A stretch of DNA of 64,000 nucleotides. Source: Alphaproteobacteria bacterium (GTDB lineage: Bacteria; Pseudomonadota; Alphaproteobacteria; Caulobacterales; Parvularculaceae). A program made the position numbers and the translations under genes. The notes under the pieces were generated by a model. It worked only from the letters and a program-made list of their open reading frames with translations. It was not told the DNA's origin and did no database searches. Positions 45,939-55,032 of this stretch are shown piece after piece. The stretch lies in the NCBI GenBank assembly GCA_030426465.1, contig JAUHYK010000016.1, forward strand, positions 1 to 64,000, read 5' to 3'. The first letter of the stretch is position 1. Each line of letters opens with the position of its first letter.

Positions 45939-47261
45939 CTACGAAAATCTAACAATTCGGCCGCGAAAACGCTCCATCGTCAAAGACAGGCAAATCGGCG
46001 GCCGGCATGTCGCGATCTCCGATTTCATAAATGGGAGCGCCGGCGCGCCAATCAATACGCCGTTCTGCATCAGCCCCGGCAGCGCCGCCATCACCGCCGG
46101 CGGGCCCTGAAAAAGCCCTGCATGCGGGCCCAGAAAAGCCGGCGCCTCCTGCCCCATGGGCCCGATTTGCAGGCCCACAGCCGCCCCGGACGGTGCGATC
46201 ACAAAACGGCGATCCCACAGCAAAGGCGCATCGAGGCTTTGCGGGGCCATGGGCGCGACCCCGGCCCGGCCGGTCAGCGCCGCCGCCTCGCGCAGGAACC
46301 AGAGCCGGCCGCGCCAGCGCTGAATCAGGGCCCCTCCGAGGGTCGCCGCTCCCTGCTGCGCCGCATCAACCGTTTTCAGCGCTAACGCCTCATCCGGGGG
46401 ATATTCCCCGCCCCCGACCGCATGAATGAGCCGCCTGGCGAGCCCCCCGGCGCCGGCGGCGTTTTCCCAGCGATCGACCGACACCCCGCCCCAGCTATAA
46501 ACACAGCCGCCGAGATGATTGAACAGCGCATCTTCCTGCGCCGTGGCTGCATCTTCGGCGTCAGCGAGCTTGCGCGCTGAGGCCGCCAGCGACGACGTAG
46601 TCATGAGGCCCTGTTCGCCAAGCGCCGCCAACAAAGCCCGCACCCGCACCCGCTCGAAACGATCATCAAGATTGGAAGGGTCGTCGAGATAGTCCTGCGC
46701 AAGCTTGCCCAGATAGGCAGTGATGCTGTCGCGGCTGAAGGAAAGCAACGGCCGCAACAGGGGCAACGGCTCGCCCGGCCCCGCCGCAATCAAGCTTTCC
46801 TCGCGCATGCCGGCAAGCCCACGCCGCCCGGCGCCGCGAGTAAGACGCATAAAGACGGTCTCGGCCTGATCGTCCTCGCTATGGGCGGTGAGCAACGCCT
46901 CGCAGCCATGAGCCTGCGCCGCTTCGATCAGCAATGTGTAGCGCGCCGCGCGCGCCGCCGCCTGAACGCCGGATGATGGTTTTTCACCGTCCCAATGCAA
47001 GGTGAGATGCGCAAGCCCCGCCCGCTCGCACCATTGTTTCGCCTGCGCCGCTTCATCCGCCGCCCCGGTGCGCAGCCCATGATCAACGGTGAGCGCGAGC
47101 GCCCTGGCGCCGGTCTTTTCCGCATAGGCCGCGCAAAGCCGCGCAAGCGCCATGGAATCGCGGCCGCCGGAGACGGCGACCGCAAAAGCCTTGGGAAGTT
47201 TGAGCGAGGAAAGGCGCGAGAAAAACGCCGCTTCGTCGAGCGCAGGCGCCGCGTCAGTCAC
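45939..47261 (-). CDS. tilS: tRNA(Ile)-lysidine synthase
   Basis: TilS modifies C34 of the AUA-reading tRNA(Ile) with lysine, an essential step. The 440-residue protein has the PP-loop SGGRDSMAL (Ser31-Ser36), followed by ALTVDHGLRTGAADEA, LLTAHSEDDQAETVFMRLTR and the C-terminal domain around RRGLAGM. The N-terminal ATP-pyrophosphatase domain is clear, the C-terminal one is diverse. It follows cpoB by 3 bases, so the Tol-Pal accessory and tilS are in one operon, and ftsH continues it. Confidence 0.94.
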   Translation of the reverse strand: MTDAAPALDEAAFFSRLSSLKLPKAFAVAVSGGRDSMALARLCAAYAEKTGARALALTVDHGLRTGAADEAAQAKQWCERAGLAHLTLHWDGEKPSSGVQAAARAARYTLLIEAAQAHGCEALLTAHSEDDQAETVFMRLTRGAGRRGLAGMREESLIAAGPGEPLPLLRPLLSFSRDSITAYLGKLAQDYLDDPSNLDDRFERVRVRALLAALGEQGLMTTSSLAASARKLADAEDAATAQEDALFNHLGGCVYSWGGVSVDRWENAAGAGGLARRLIHAVGGGEYPPDEALALKTVDAAQQGAATLGGALIQRWRGRLWFLREAAALTGRAGVAPMAPQSLDAPLLWDRRFVIAPSGAAVGLQIGPMGQEAPAFLGPHAGLFQGPPAVMAALPGLMQNGVLIGAPALPFMKSEIATCRPPICLSLTMERFRGRIVRFS

Positions 47262-47264
47262 TGC

Positions 47265-48077
47265 CTATTTGCAGTCGATACGGGCCATTTCCAGATCAGC
47301 GCGCTGCATGACCGGCGACGGCGCATTCGGATGTTTCGACTTCATCGTCTTGAAGACTGTGCAAGCTTCGCTCGATTTGTCGAGACGCGCGAACGCCGTG
47401 CCCAGTTTCAGATACGCCTCGGCCGAGCGCTGGTCATTCGGGTAATTGCGGATATGCGCAATGAAGGCGTCCGCCGCTGCGGCGTTCTCGCCAAGCGCCA
47501 GATGGATTTCACCGAGCCGGAACTGCGCATCCGCCGTACGCGGATGATTTGGGAATGCCTCAACATAAAGCGTGAAAGCCGACTTGGCGCGAGCGTAGTC
47601 GCCTGCGAGCAGGAAGCCCGACGCATAATCAAACGCCGCATTGGGATCGAGCGGCAAGGCGATGTCATTCGGATCGCCTGCAGTAGCGCCGGACGACTGC
47701 GAAATCTGATCGCCGATAGGATCGCCCGAGGCGCCCGGCATCAGCGATACAGGCCCACCGCCCGGGACGCCCGCGGAAAAATCGCCGGGCGCCTGAAAAT
47801 TCGAGTCGCCCGCGAGCACTGCGCTCACCGCATCAAGACGCGTATTGGCCTGATCCAGCTCATATTGAAGGCGTTCAATCTCACCGGTCATATCCTCCAG
47901 CCGCCGCTCAAGCTGGGAGATTTTCAGGACGGCCTGGGATTGTCCCGACAGCGCCTGTTCCGCAACGGCGAGCCGCGCCTGCAGATCGCGAATATCGTCT
48001 TTGGTGCCGGCGGAGGCCGGCGCGGCGAAAAGCAATGCGGCGGCGAAGCCAATAGCGGCGGTTCTGATAAGCGTCAT
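47265..48077 (-). CDS. cpoB: Tol-Pal system protein CpoB (YbgF)
   Basis: CpoB is a periplasmic protein that couples Tol-Pal energy use with peptidoglycan synthesis. The 270-residue protein has a signal peptide (about residues 1-23), a coiled-coil trimerisation part (ISQLERRLEDMTGEIERLQY), a flexible Gly/Pro linker and C-terminal TPR repeats (AFDYASGFLLAGDYARAKSA, ADAQFRLGEIHLALGENAAA). It follows pal on the same strand with about 158 bases between, where a terminator hairpin sits, and is tightly linked with tilS. Confidence 0.92.
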   Translation of the reverse strand: MTLIRTAAIGFAAALLFAAPASAGTKDDIRDLQARLAVAEQALSGQSQAVLKISQLERRLEDMTGEIERLQYELDQANTRLDAVSAVLAGDSNFQAPGDFSAGVPGGGPVSLMPGASGDPIGDQISQSSGATAGDPNDIALPLDPNAAFDYASGFLLAGDYARAKSAFTLYVEAFPNHPRTADAQFRLGEIHLALGENAAAADAFIAHIRNYPNDQRSAEAYLKLGTAFARLDKSSEACTVFKTMKSKHPNAPSPVMQRADLEMARIDCK

Positions 48078-48186
48078 GGTCTAACCCTCGAACTTCAGCG
48101 GAGCAGTATCGCCCAATTTCTTATGGCGCAAAATGGGGCGAAAAAACGCCCCCATTATGCACAGATTATCCGTTGGGCATAAAAAA

Positions 48187-48215
48187 GGCGCGCCAGTCAC
48201 ACGTGACGGCGCGCC
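48187..48215 (-). terminator. Terminator downstream of pal
   Basis: GGCGCGCC-A-GTCA / TGAC-GGCGCGCC (48187-48215) makes a long stem with one bulge, followed by TTTTTT on the minus strand. It separates pal from cpoB-tilS. Confidence 0.85.
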
Positions 48216-48235
48216 CCCTTAAATCAAACGCCCAA

Positions 48236-48739
48236 TTAAGCGCCGGCGCCAGTGATCGTCGTCGTGGCGTTGCGGTTCACCGACCAGGCTTGCTCTGTCG
48301 AGCGCGGGTCGATCGGACGCTCCTTGCCGTAGGACACGGTGGTGATGCGCGACGCGTCAACACCGAGGCTTACGAGATAGGATTTTGCAGCCTCAGCGCG
48401 GCGGGCGCCGAGCGCGAGGTTGTATTCACGGGTGCCGCGCTCGTCGCAGTTGCCGGCGAGAAGGATGCGGGTTTCCGGATATTCTTTCAGCCACGCCGCC
48501 TGACGGGCGAGCGTCGACTGTGCTTCACCGGTGAGCGTGTATTCATTGTAGCCGTAGAAAACGCGGTGGCCGGCGGAATTTTCAAGATCCGCCTGGCTGC
48601 CCGGAACCGGGCCAGCCGGTTGCGTCGTTGCGGACGTGTCGGTTCCTGCGGTTGCGTCTAGATCCGGACCCGTGCTCGCACAGGCTGAGATCAGCGCAAG
48701 CGACGCGAAGATCCCGGCAATTTTGGTAAACTTCATCAT
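48236..48739 (-). CDS. pal: Peptidoglycan-associated lipoprotein Pal
   Basis: Pal anchors the outer membrane to peptidoglycan. The 167-residue protein has a lipobox LISAC (Cys20), a linker, and an OmpA-like domain with RVFYGYNEYTLTGEAQSTLA, ILLAGNCDERGTREYNLALG and RRAEAAKSYLVSLG, which contains the diaminopimelate-binding Asp and Arg. It lies 299 bases after tolB on the same strand. No Tol box is visible. The gap (48740-49038) holds no further feature that I can support. Confidence 0.96.
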   Translation of the reverse strand: MMKFTKIAGIFASLALISACASTGPDLDATAGTDTSATTQPAGPVPGSQADLENSAGHRVFYGYNEYTLTGEAQSTLARQAAWLKEYPETRILLAGNCDERGTREYNLALGARRAEAAKSYLVSLGVDASRITTVSYGKERPIDPRSTEQAWSVNRNATTTITGAGA

Positions 48740-49038
48740 TGTTTTAGCTCCACTTCCCCAGTCACCGGTATCAAACCGCTGGGCTCATCTGATTCCGGCC
48801 CGGCGAGCGCGCCCCCGCCCCTAAGCCTTTTTTACTTACACTCCGCCAGCGTTTGCGGCGCACAATCGCGACGGAAGCTTATTTCCCCCTTCTTACAATT
48901 CTGTGTCAGCTGCTTCATAAAATTTAGCCAACTTCTGAATCGTAACGATACACGCGCCAGCAATCAAGAACGGCTGTTCCGGCGCGAAAATGAATTTTCG
49001 GTTACGAATCCCCCGAAAAACCTCCCTATACTAAGCAG

Positions 49039-50364
49039 TTAGGGCAAAAGCGGCGACCAGGCGGGGTCAGACGCCTCACCCGGAGTCCGCACACGTCGCA
49101 AATTACGGCCCGTCAAATCAACAGACCAAAGCTGCGAATCACCGCCCGAGCCATCCCGACGAGTCGGCGTCTGGCGGTAGAACAAGATGACGCGGCCATT
49201 GGGCGACCAGGTCGGGCCCTCATCTAGGAAGCTCTCCGTCAGGAGACGTTCACCACTGCCGTCCGGGCGAACAACCCCAATGTAAAAGCGGCCCTGATAG
49301 ATGCGGGTGAAGGCGATGAGATCGCCGCGCGGGCTCCAGACCGGCGTCTGATAATTGCCCTGACCGAAGGTGATGCGCTTCTGGTTCGAGCCGTCGGCGT
49401 TCATCGTGTAGACCTGCTGCGAGCCGCCGCGGTCCGACGTGAAGGCGATGCGTTTTCCATCCGGCGCCATGGTCGGCGACACGTCGATCGCCGGATTGTC
49501 CGTGAGGCGCGTCAGGCGCCGCGTCGACAAATCCATGTTGAAAATATCGGAATTGCCATTGCGCTCCATGGACATCATCACGGCGCGGCCATCGGGTGAA
49601 AAGCGCGGCGCGAATGTCATGCCGCGGAAAGTGCCAAGCTGTTCCTGTTCGCCGGTTTCAATATTGAACAAATACACCTGACCCGGACGATTATCGAACA
49701 GCGCCATATAGGTGATCTGCTGCTGTGTCGGCGAAAAGCGCGGCGTCAACACCTGATAGTTCAAACCATCGGTCAGCGGGATCGGATTGGCGCCATCCTG
49801 ATCCATGATCATCAAGCGCTTGACCTTTTTCTCTTTCGGTCCGGTTTCATGAACAAAGACGAGGCGCGTATCGAAATAGCCGTCCTCGCCCGTGAGCGTT
49901 TTGTAAACGAAGTCCGCAACCTTGTGCGCGGCGCGGCGCCAGTTGTCGGCAGGCGTTTTGAAGGCGACGGCGGCCAGCTGTTCATCGGAATAGACATCCC
50001 AGACACGGGTCGACACCTGAATGCGGCCGTCGGAAAGCTCTTCCACTTCGCCGACGATCAGCACCTGCGCATTGATAATGCGCCAGTCAGCAAACCGAGG
50101 GCGCTGGTTCACGCTTTCCGGCTTTTCGATATAGGCGCGCTGATCGATCACCTGGAACAGGCCCGACCGGTCGAGGTCATTCATGATGACGCCGGTGATG
50201 TCGCGGCCTAGCCCTTGCGTCGCCTCGTCAGCGCCAAGGAAGTTCGGCGCGGCGACCGGCATCGGGTCCACATTGCCTTGCGTGATGTCGATGGTGACCC
50301 GCGCGAAGGCCGGTGTCGACGCCGCTGCAATCGCAGCCAGGAGGATGATCAGTAATTTCTTCAT
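49039..50364 (-). CDS. tolB: Tol-Pal periplasmic protein TolB
   Basis: TolB is the periplasmic beta-propeller that binds Pal and TolA. The 441-residue protein has a signal peptide (MKKLLIILLAAIAAASTPAF), an N-terminal domain (VTIDITQGNVDPMPVAAPNF) and six propeller blades with the repeated motif FSPDGRAVMMSMERNGNSDI, PDGKRIAFTSDRGGSQQVYT and PRGDLIAFTRIYQGRFYIG. The ATG at 50364 heads the signal; the longer frame from 50460 adds a non-signal tail. It follows tolA with about 140 bases. Confidence 0.96.
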   Translation of the reverse strand: MKKLLIILLAAIAAASTPAFARVTIDITQGNVDPMPVAAPNFLGADEATQGLGRDITGVIMNDLDRSGLFQVIDQRAYIEKPESVNQRPRFADWRIINAQVLIVGEVEELSDGRIQVSTRVWDVYSDEQLAAVAFKTPADNWRRAAHKVADFVYKTLTGEDGYFDTRLVFVHETGPKEKKVKRLMIMDQDGANPIPLTDGLNYQVLTPRFSPTQQQITYMALFDNRPGQVYLFNIETGEQEQLGTFRGMTFAPRFSPDGRAVMMSMERNGNSDIFNMDLSTRRLTRLTDNPAIDVSPTMAPDGKRIAFTSDRGGSQQVYTMNADGSNQKRITFGQGNYQTPVWSPRGDLIAFTRIYQGRFYIGVVRPDGSGERLLTESFLDEGPTWSPNGRVILFYRQTPTRRDGSGGDSQLWSVDLTGRNLRRVRTPGEASDPAWSPLLP

Positions 50365-50505
50365 ATCGCTACTCTCTTTCAGGCCCCCTGAAATTTGTTC
50401 GCCTTCGGACCCCTGCTCGCAAAGATTATCGCTCGCATCGTCCCTATTTTTAACCCGCACGCATTTTAAATAACGGAAAATCGTCTTTGGTTCCCCGCAT
50501 TTGCG

Positions 50506-51378
50506 TTAACGCCCCACCATCTGGCTTGGATCGAAATTGAAGCGGAATTCTTTCCAGCTCTCATAACGCTCCACCGGCAGAAAATCATAGGGCGCGCATT
50601 TCATCACCGCGCTTAATGCTTCGCGCTGCGCGACACGCCAGAACTGGTTGCCGGATAGATTGATTTGCAGCTCATTCGCCACCCTTGGTTGCGACGACAA
50701 GGTGCCGTCGCGATTGAGTTCAAAATCGATAACAACAACCAGTTTTTCCGGCTCCGGCGCGCCTATGATCGTGCCTGCATTCCAGCAGCGCTGCACCGCT
50801 GCGCGCATTTTCGCCTCGTCGCTCGCGGTCAACCGGTCGCCGGCGCCAATCGCCGCGCGCGCCTTGTCAGCGGTTTCGGTTGTCTGCGACGGGGCCTGGC
50901 TGGACGACTGGTTCCGTTTCTCCGGGTCCAAATCCTTCAGGGCATTTTCAAGCTCGGACATGAGATCAGGTTCCGGCTTTTTTGGCTCCGGTTTTTTCTC
51001 CTGCGGTTTCGGCGTTTCCGGTTCCGGCTTTGGCTCGGGCTTCACCGGTTCGGGCTCCGGTTCCGGCTCAGGCTCCTCAACGACTGGCTCTGGTTCCGGT
51101 TCAGGCAGCGCTTCAGGCTGGGGCGCTTCTTCCACCGGCGTAGGTTCTTCTTCCACCACCGGGTCGGGCAGGTCCGGTTCAGGCTCTTCTTCAACAACCG
51201 GTTCCGGCGCGGCGGCGGGAACGCTGGTGGTCAGATCAAGCTCGGCTTCGGCGATGAGATCTAGGGGAATGTAAGGCTCGGACTGCACGTCCGGCAGCTT
51301 GATAAAATTAGGCGCGAGAAAGCCCACCGCGACAATGGCGAGGTGCAGGAAGACCGAAGCGAAGAGGCCAAAACGCAT
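50506..51378 (-). CDS. tolA: TolA-like protein
   Basis: TolA bridges the inner-membrane motor and Pal. The 290-residue protein has an N-terminal anchor with the S-x-x-x-H-like face (FGLFASVFLHLAIVAVGF), a middle of about 90 residues made of Pro, Glu and Lys (EPEPEPEPVKPEPKPEPETP), and a C-terminal TonB/TolA domain (AAVQRCWNAGTIIGAPEPEK, VIDFELNRDGTLSSQPRVAN). The middle differs from the Ala-rich helix of E. coli TolA, but is usual in this class. The gene stands in tolQ-tolR-tolA order. Confidence 0.92.
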   Translation of the reverse strand: MRFGLFASVFLHLAIVAVGFLAPNFIKLPDVQSEPYIPLDLIAEAELDLTTSVPAAAPEPVVEEEPEPDLPDPVVEEEPTPVEEAPQPEALPEPEPEPVVEEPEPEPEPEPVKPEPKPEPETPKPQEKKPEPKKPEPDLMSELENALKDLDPEKRNQSSSQAPSQTTETADKARAAIGAGDRLTASDEAKMRAAVQRCWNAGTIIGAPEPEKLVVVIDFELNRDGTLSSQPRVANELQINLSGNQFWRVAQREALSAVMKCAPYDFLPVERYESWKEFRFNFDPSQMVGR

Positions 51379-51417
51379 GAACCTATGGGCCTTCGTTACT
51401 AACGTCCGTACACGCGG

Positions 51418-51849
51418 TTATTGTTCCTGATCGGTCACGAGGCCGATGCGGCGGAACCCGGCGGCGTTGATGCGGCCCATGACGCGAACGACGTCGCCAT
51501 AGGCGCGATTTTCGTCGCCGCGAATGAAAATGCGCTGCTCGTAGCCGGCGGTCGCAACCGCCTCCAAATGAGGTACGAGGTTTTCGTATTCCACAGGCGT
51601 TTCCTGCACATAGATGGTGCCGTCAGCGGAGACCGTCACTGTCAGCGGCTCCCCCTGATCCTGGATCGGATTGGCCGCGGTTTCGGGTAAGTCCACGGCG
51701 ACGCCAACGGTCAACAGGGGCGCGGCGACCATGAACACGATCAACAGCACGAGCATGACGTCGACCAGCGGCGTCACGTTGATTTCGGCCATAGGCTGCG
51801 TGCGCCCCGGCCTATGGCGCCCGCCCCCTGAGTTGAGATTAACGCCCAT
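51418..51849 (-). CDS. tolR: Tol-Pal motor protein TolR (ExbD family)
   Basis: TolR with TolQ forms a proton-driven motor. The 143-residue protein has one N-terminal helix ([20 protein letters not shown]) with the essential Asp in VDVMLVLL, and a periplasmic domain [21 protein letters not shown] 1-base overlap (TAATG) with the tolQ stop shows coupled translation. Confidence 0.95.
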   Translation of the reverse strand: MGVNLNSGGGRHRPGRTQPMAEINVTPLVDVMLVLLIVFMVAAPLLTVGVAVDLPETAANPIQDQGEPLTVTVSADGTIYVQETPVEYENLVPHLEAVATAGYEQRIFIRGDENRAYGDVVRVMGRINAAGFRRIGLVTDQEQ

Positions 51850-52562
51850 TAGCGCGCCCTCTCATCAAGCTGGCGCGACAGGATCGCCGAAAATTCATCC
51901 GCAAACCCCGAGAGGCGCACAGCGAAGGAGTTAAGCGCCGACGAATAGCGGTTGTAGCCGACAACCGCCGGGATCGCGGCGAGCAGGCCAAGCGCGGTGG
52001 CGAACAACGCTTCGGCGATGCCGGGAGCCACAACGGCGAGGTTTGTGTCCTTTGTCAGCGCGATCGCCTGAAACGCGTTCATGATGCCCCAGACCGTGCC
52101 GAGCAGGCCGACGAAGGGCGCAGCCGAGCCGACCGTCGCCAACACGCCGAGACTGCTCTCGGCTTTTTCAAGCTCGCGCGAGACGGAGACGGAGAGCATC
52201 TTGTCGATGCGTTCGCGGGCGCCGGCGACGAGCGCATCGCTGCGGCCCGACGCTGACTTCGCCGTGCTCCATTCCTCCATGGCGGCGGCGAACACCCGCG
52301 CCATAGGATGATCCTGCTTGTCGCGCATCTTGCGATAAAGCTCATCCAGGGGCTTGCCGGACCAGAACTGGTCTTCAAATTTTTTCGACTTCGACTTAAT
52401 GCGGCTGAAGGTGAGCGACTTGTCGATGATCACCGCCCATGACCAGATGGACGCGATGACGAGAATGCCCATCACTGTCTTCACGATCGGATCGGCGCGC
52501 AGGAACAAACTCCAGAGGCTGAAATCGCCCCCCATTGCAGCGCTCGCGACTTCTGTTTCCAT
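51849..52562 (-). CDS. tolQ: Tol-Pal motor protein TolQ (ExbB family)
   Basis: TolQ is the multi-helix subunit of the TolQRA motor. The 237-residue protein has three membrane helices: [40 protein letters not shown] and [20 protein letters not shown], the last two holding the conserved Thr and Gly that line the proton channel. It heads the tolQRA-tolB-pal run on its strand. Confidence 0.95.
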   Translation of the reverse strand: METEVASAAMGGDFSLWSLFLRADPIVKTVMGILVIASIWSWAVIIDKSLTFSRIKSKSKKFEDQFWSGKPLDELYRKMRDKQDHPMARVFAAAMEEWSTAKSASGRSDALVAGARERIDKMLSVSVSRELEKAESSLGVLATVGSAAPFVGLLGTVWGIMNAFQAIALTKDTNLAVVAPGIAEALFATALGLLAAIPAVVGYNRYSSALNSFAVRLSGFADEFSAILSRQLDERAR

Positions 52563-52918
52563 TGTTCTGACTATCCCTCATGCGCCCCGCTGATCGCGGG
52601 GCCGATACCGAAACTGTTATCAAGCCTTGCGTCCGCCCCGCCCCACCGCCTGATGGGAGAAATTGGCGCAAGCCTTCTTATCGCGCGTTTCACCCCGCGC
52701 GGGGCCCAACCATGGTTAACACCGAACGCCTCCCCGTTTAATCCCCTTATCACTGGAATTTGGGCGAATAGGAGGCTTTGGCGCCATCCGAAGCGGCGAT
52801 TTCCAAAGTTTAATGACGGTTAATGAAAGGTTTACGACTTTTTCCTGTCCCCGCCTGGGCCGCATCGGGTGTTTTGCCGACTCACGTCTGACCAGCCGGA
52901 AAGGGTCTTTGGGGAAGG
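52563..52918. other. Gap upstream of tolQ without a supported gene
   Basis: This 356-base gap between tolQ and ybgC (both minus) contains no coding frame with support. Its tolQ-proximal part must hold the tolQ promoter. TTAATGACGGTTAATGAAAGGTTTA around 52810 is a direct TTAATGA repeat, AT-richer than its surroundings. Confidence 0.5.
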
Positions 52919-53341
52919 CTATTCACCGGGGCGCCGGGCAAGGAAACGGTTGGCGATGTCCTCGGGCAGGCGCCTTGGCTTGCCAGAAAGCGACATGCAG
53001 GCGGCTTCAACATCGGCTCTGGCGAGGAGCGCACCCCCCCGCCAGATTTCCTGCGCCAGGATCATCCGCGCGCCTTTCGCCAAGACAAAGCGGGTCCGGA
53101 CCTCGAGCATGTCGTCGATTTTCGCCGGGACCAGCCATTCCGTCGTCATCTTGCGTACGGCGAAAGCCAGCGGCTCATCGCGCGCCAGAAGCTCTGAATG
53201 ATGGACGCCGCAAGCGCGCAAGGCCTCGGTCCGGCCGCGCTCGAAGAACTTCAAATAGGCGGCATGATAGACGACGCCGGAAAAATCCGTGTCTTCATAA
53301 TAAATCCGGATCGGCAGCCGATATATTGTTTCATCGCTCAT
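52919..53341 (-). CDS. ybgC: Tol-Pal-associated acyl-CoA thioesterase
   Basis: YbgC is a cytoplasmic hotdog thioesterase that hydrolyses short acyl-CoA and is conserved with tol-pal genes. The 140-residue protein has the motif IRIYYEDTDFSGVVYHAAYLKFFERGRTEALRACG (here split in notes to EDTDFSGVVYHAAYL, catalytic Asp), then VRKMTTEWLVPAKIDDMLEV. The gene is 356 bases upstream of tolQ, same strand, in the usual order. Confidence 0.95.
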   Translation of the reverse strand: MSDETIYRLPIRIYYEDTDFSGVVYHAAYLKFFERGRTEALRACGVHHSELLARDEPLAFAVRKMTTEWLVPAKIDDMLEVRTRFVLAKGARMILAQEIWRGGALLARADVEAACMSLSGKPRRLPEDIANRFLARRPGE

Positions 53342-53403
53342 TATTCATGTTCTGGCATTACTCCGGCTTGTCCCGCAAGGAAAACGCGCTGTAGGCAGAC
53401 GAC

Positions 53404-54453
53404 ATGAAAATCATCGGCAATCCCGACTGGACCAATCCGGCCGTCAGACTGAAAAACGCTATCGTCGCGCCGGCGAAGCGCGCCCTCGCCATTGCCGGGC
53501 GCTGGACGCCGAACAGCCTCGCCGATCTGGAAACGACGCAAACGCAAACCCTCACCCTTTCCGGCGACAAACCGGAACAGCGGCGCCTCGTCTATGCGAA
53601 AGCACGGCCCGAAAGCGAGCGCGTTGAAAACCTGCGCTATACGCCTGAAGGGATGGCGATTGTTGACGGGAAAATCATCGAACGCTTTTCCGTAAGAACG
53701 CCTTCCGTTCCTGAAATTCTGCGCGCAAAAAAACTGCCGCCCTGCGGCATCGGGCTGGAGAAGGCGACCATCATCGAAGCGGAGACGCCTTACACCTATG
53801 GCGATTGGGTTGGCGATTTTATCTGCACTCTAATAAGCGCTGATAAAATCGTTGAGCCAGTTCTATTACCGCAATTTCTCGTGGCGAAACCCTATGTTAC
53901 CCGCGACATCGCGGCGCTCGGCCTCGAATATGCAAGTCATGACTGCGATACGGTCATTGAAAACGCCACGGTCCTCAGAAAACGCATTCCCAGCTATTAC
54001 TGGAGCGAAAAAGAAGTCGACGCCTATCGCAAGGCGTTTGATTTAACGCCGCCGCCGGCGCGCGAAGGCTCCATCACCTATCTCGGCCGCTTCGGCACGG
54101 TGTCAGAATCGGTGCAGCGCGACTATCCCACGGAAGAAACCTCGGCGATTGTGAAATCTATAGGCGGCGAAGTGTTCGACACACACAATTCCTCACCTGA
54201 GGTTTTCAACGACATGGCCGCCAATATGGAAACGGTCATCGCCGATCAGGGCTCTGCGATATTCGGCGTGATGCATTGGCGCACGAAAAACCTGATCGAA
54301 CTGACCCGCCGCGACTGGTGGCATTCGGCGAACCTGTTCATCGCCAAAGGCGCGGGCGTTGAAAATTACGCCGTCATCGCTGTTGACGATTTGGATGAAG
54401 CGGCCTTGCGCGCACGCATCGAAGGGCATCTCAAAGAGTTCGGCGTGATTTAA
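53404..54453 (+). CDS. GT61-like glycosyltransferase, tentative
   Basis: I cannot assign this 349-residue protein with confidence. Its C-terminal part resembles GT61 (capsular polysaccharide) enzymes: EETSAIVKSIGGEVFDTHNS, then FNDMAANMETVIADQGSAIF and WRTKNLIELTRR, matching the typical order E-x-x-Gly-x-x-V, then a strand ending in a His/Gln-Gly-Ser turn and an IEL strand. An early YGDWVGDFICTLI agrees with the family's YGHWLLD-type motif. No signal peptide. A possible AAGGA site lies before the ATG. It is divergent from ybgC and convergent with the DUF3592 gene, overlapping it by 4 bases. Confidence 0.45.
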   Translation: MKIIGNPDWTNPAVRLKNAIVAPAKRALAIAGRWTPNSLADLETTQTQTLTLSGDKPEQRRLVYAKARPESERVENLRYTPEGMAIVDGKIIERFSVRTPSVPEILRAKKLPPCGIGLEKATIIEAETPYTYGDWVGDFICTLISADKIVEPVLLPQFLVAKPYVTRDIAALGLEYASHDCDTVIENATVLRKRIPSYYWSEKEVDAYRKAFDLTPPPAREGSITYLGRFGTVSESVQRDYPTEETSAIVKSIGGEVFDTHNSSPEVFNDMAANMETVIADQGSAIFGVMHWRTKNLIELTRRDWWHSANLFIAKGAGVENYAVIAVDDLDEAALRARIEGHLKEFGVI

Positions 54454-54965
54454 CGCCCGCTTGAATAGATCACCATATTCTGGACCAAACCTCCGGCGCC
54501 CTGTTCGCCAAGAAGGAAAAGCGACACAAAGCCGACGGTGAAAACCGTCCAGATCGTTCCGAAAATCAGGATAAAGATGATCGATCCGTTGATTCCGTGA
54601 GTGAGAACGGCCCGGTCCGGCCTTGACGGGTCGTAACGCACGGCGACCTGCGCGCCGACCGGCAGCGCGTCATGGATTTCGCGATGAAACTGGCGACCAG
54701 AGCTTGCCATATATCCGAACGCGATGGACTTGCCGATACGCTCAATACCGTCAGGATTGTACTTGTACTGAACCTTGGCTTCGTAGGTGTCGCCGTCGCT
54801 GTCGGAGTTGACCTTGAATTCCGACGCGATGATATCGCCTGGCGTCGTCGGCCAATGCGATGCCTGTTGCGAGTAATAATAAGATCGCCCGCCCCAGAAC
54901 AGCATCCCCGCTCCGATGGCAAGAAACAGTCCGAAAAACAGCGTCAGCCAGATTTGTCCGCTCAT
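54450..54965 (-). CDS. DUF3592 membrane protein
   Basis: This 171-residue protein has an N-terminal helix (LTLFFGLFLAIGAGMLFWGG), a soluble part with the DUF3592 pattern (WPTTPGDIIASEFKV, QYKYNPDGIERIGKSIAFGY, VGAQVAVRYDPSRPDRAVL), and a C-terminal helix (SIIFILIFGTIWTVFTVGFV). The family has no known activity. It overlaps the GT61-like gene by 4 bases at its 3' end. It is upstream of ruvB on the opposite side of a short gap, same strand. Confidence 0.87.
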   Translation of the reverse strand: MSGQIWLTLFFGLFLAIGAGMLFWGGRSYYYSQQASHWPTTPGDIIASEFKVNSDSDGDTYEAKVQYKYNPDGIERIGKSIAFGYMASSGRQFHREIHDALPVGAQVAVRYDPSRPDRAVLTHGINGSIIFILIFGTIWTVFTVGFVSLFLLGEQGAGGLVQNMVIYSSGR

Positions 54966-55032
54966 GGTGCGCCCCCAATTTTGCGGGAGGAAGCCTAGGC
55001 TGGAATGGTCACCAGATGATGACGATTTACGT

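Noticed and set aside
48155-48180. TTATGCACA resembling a DnaA box, as part of a replication origin
   Set aside because: It is a single box in a short gap, with no AT-rich unwinding region or dnaA/hemE neighbour.
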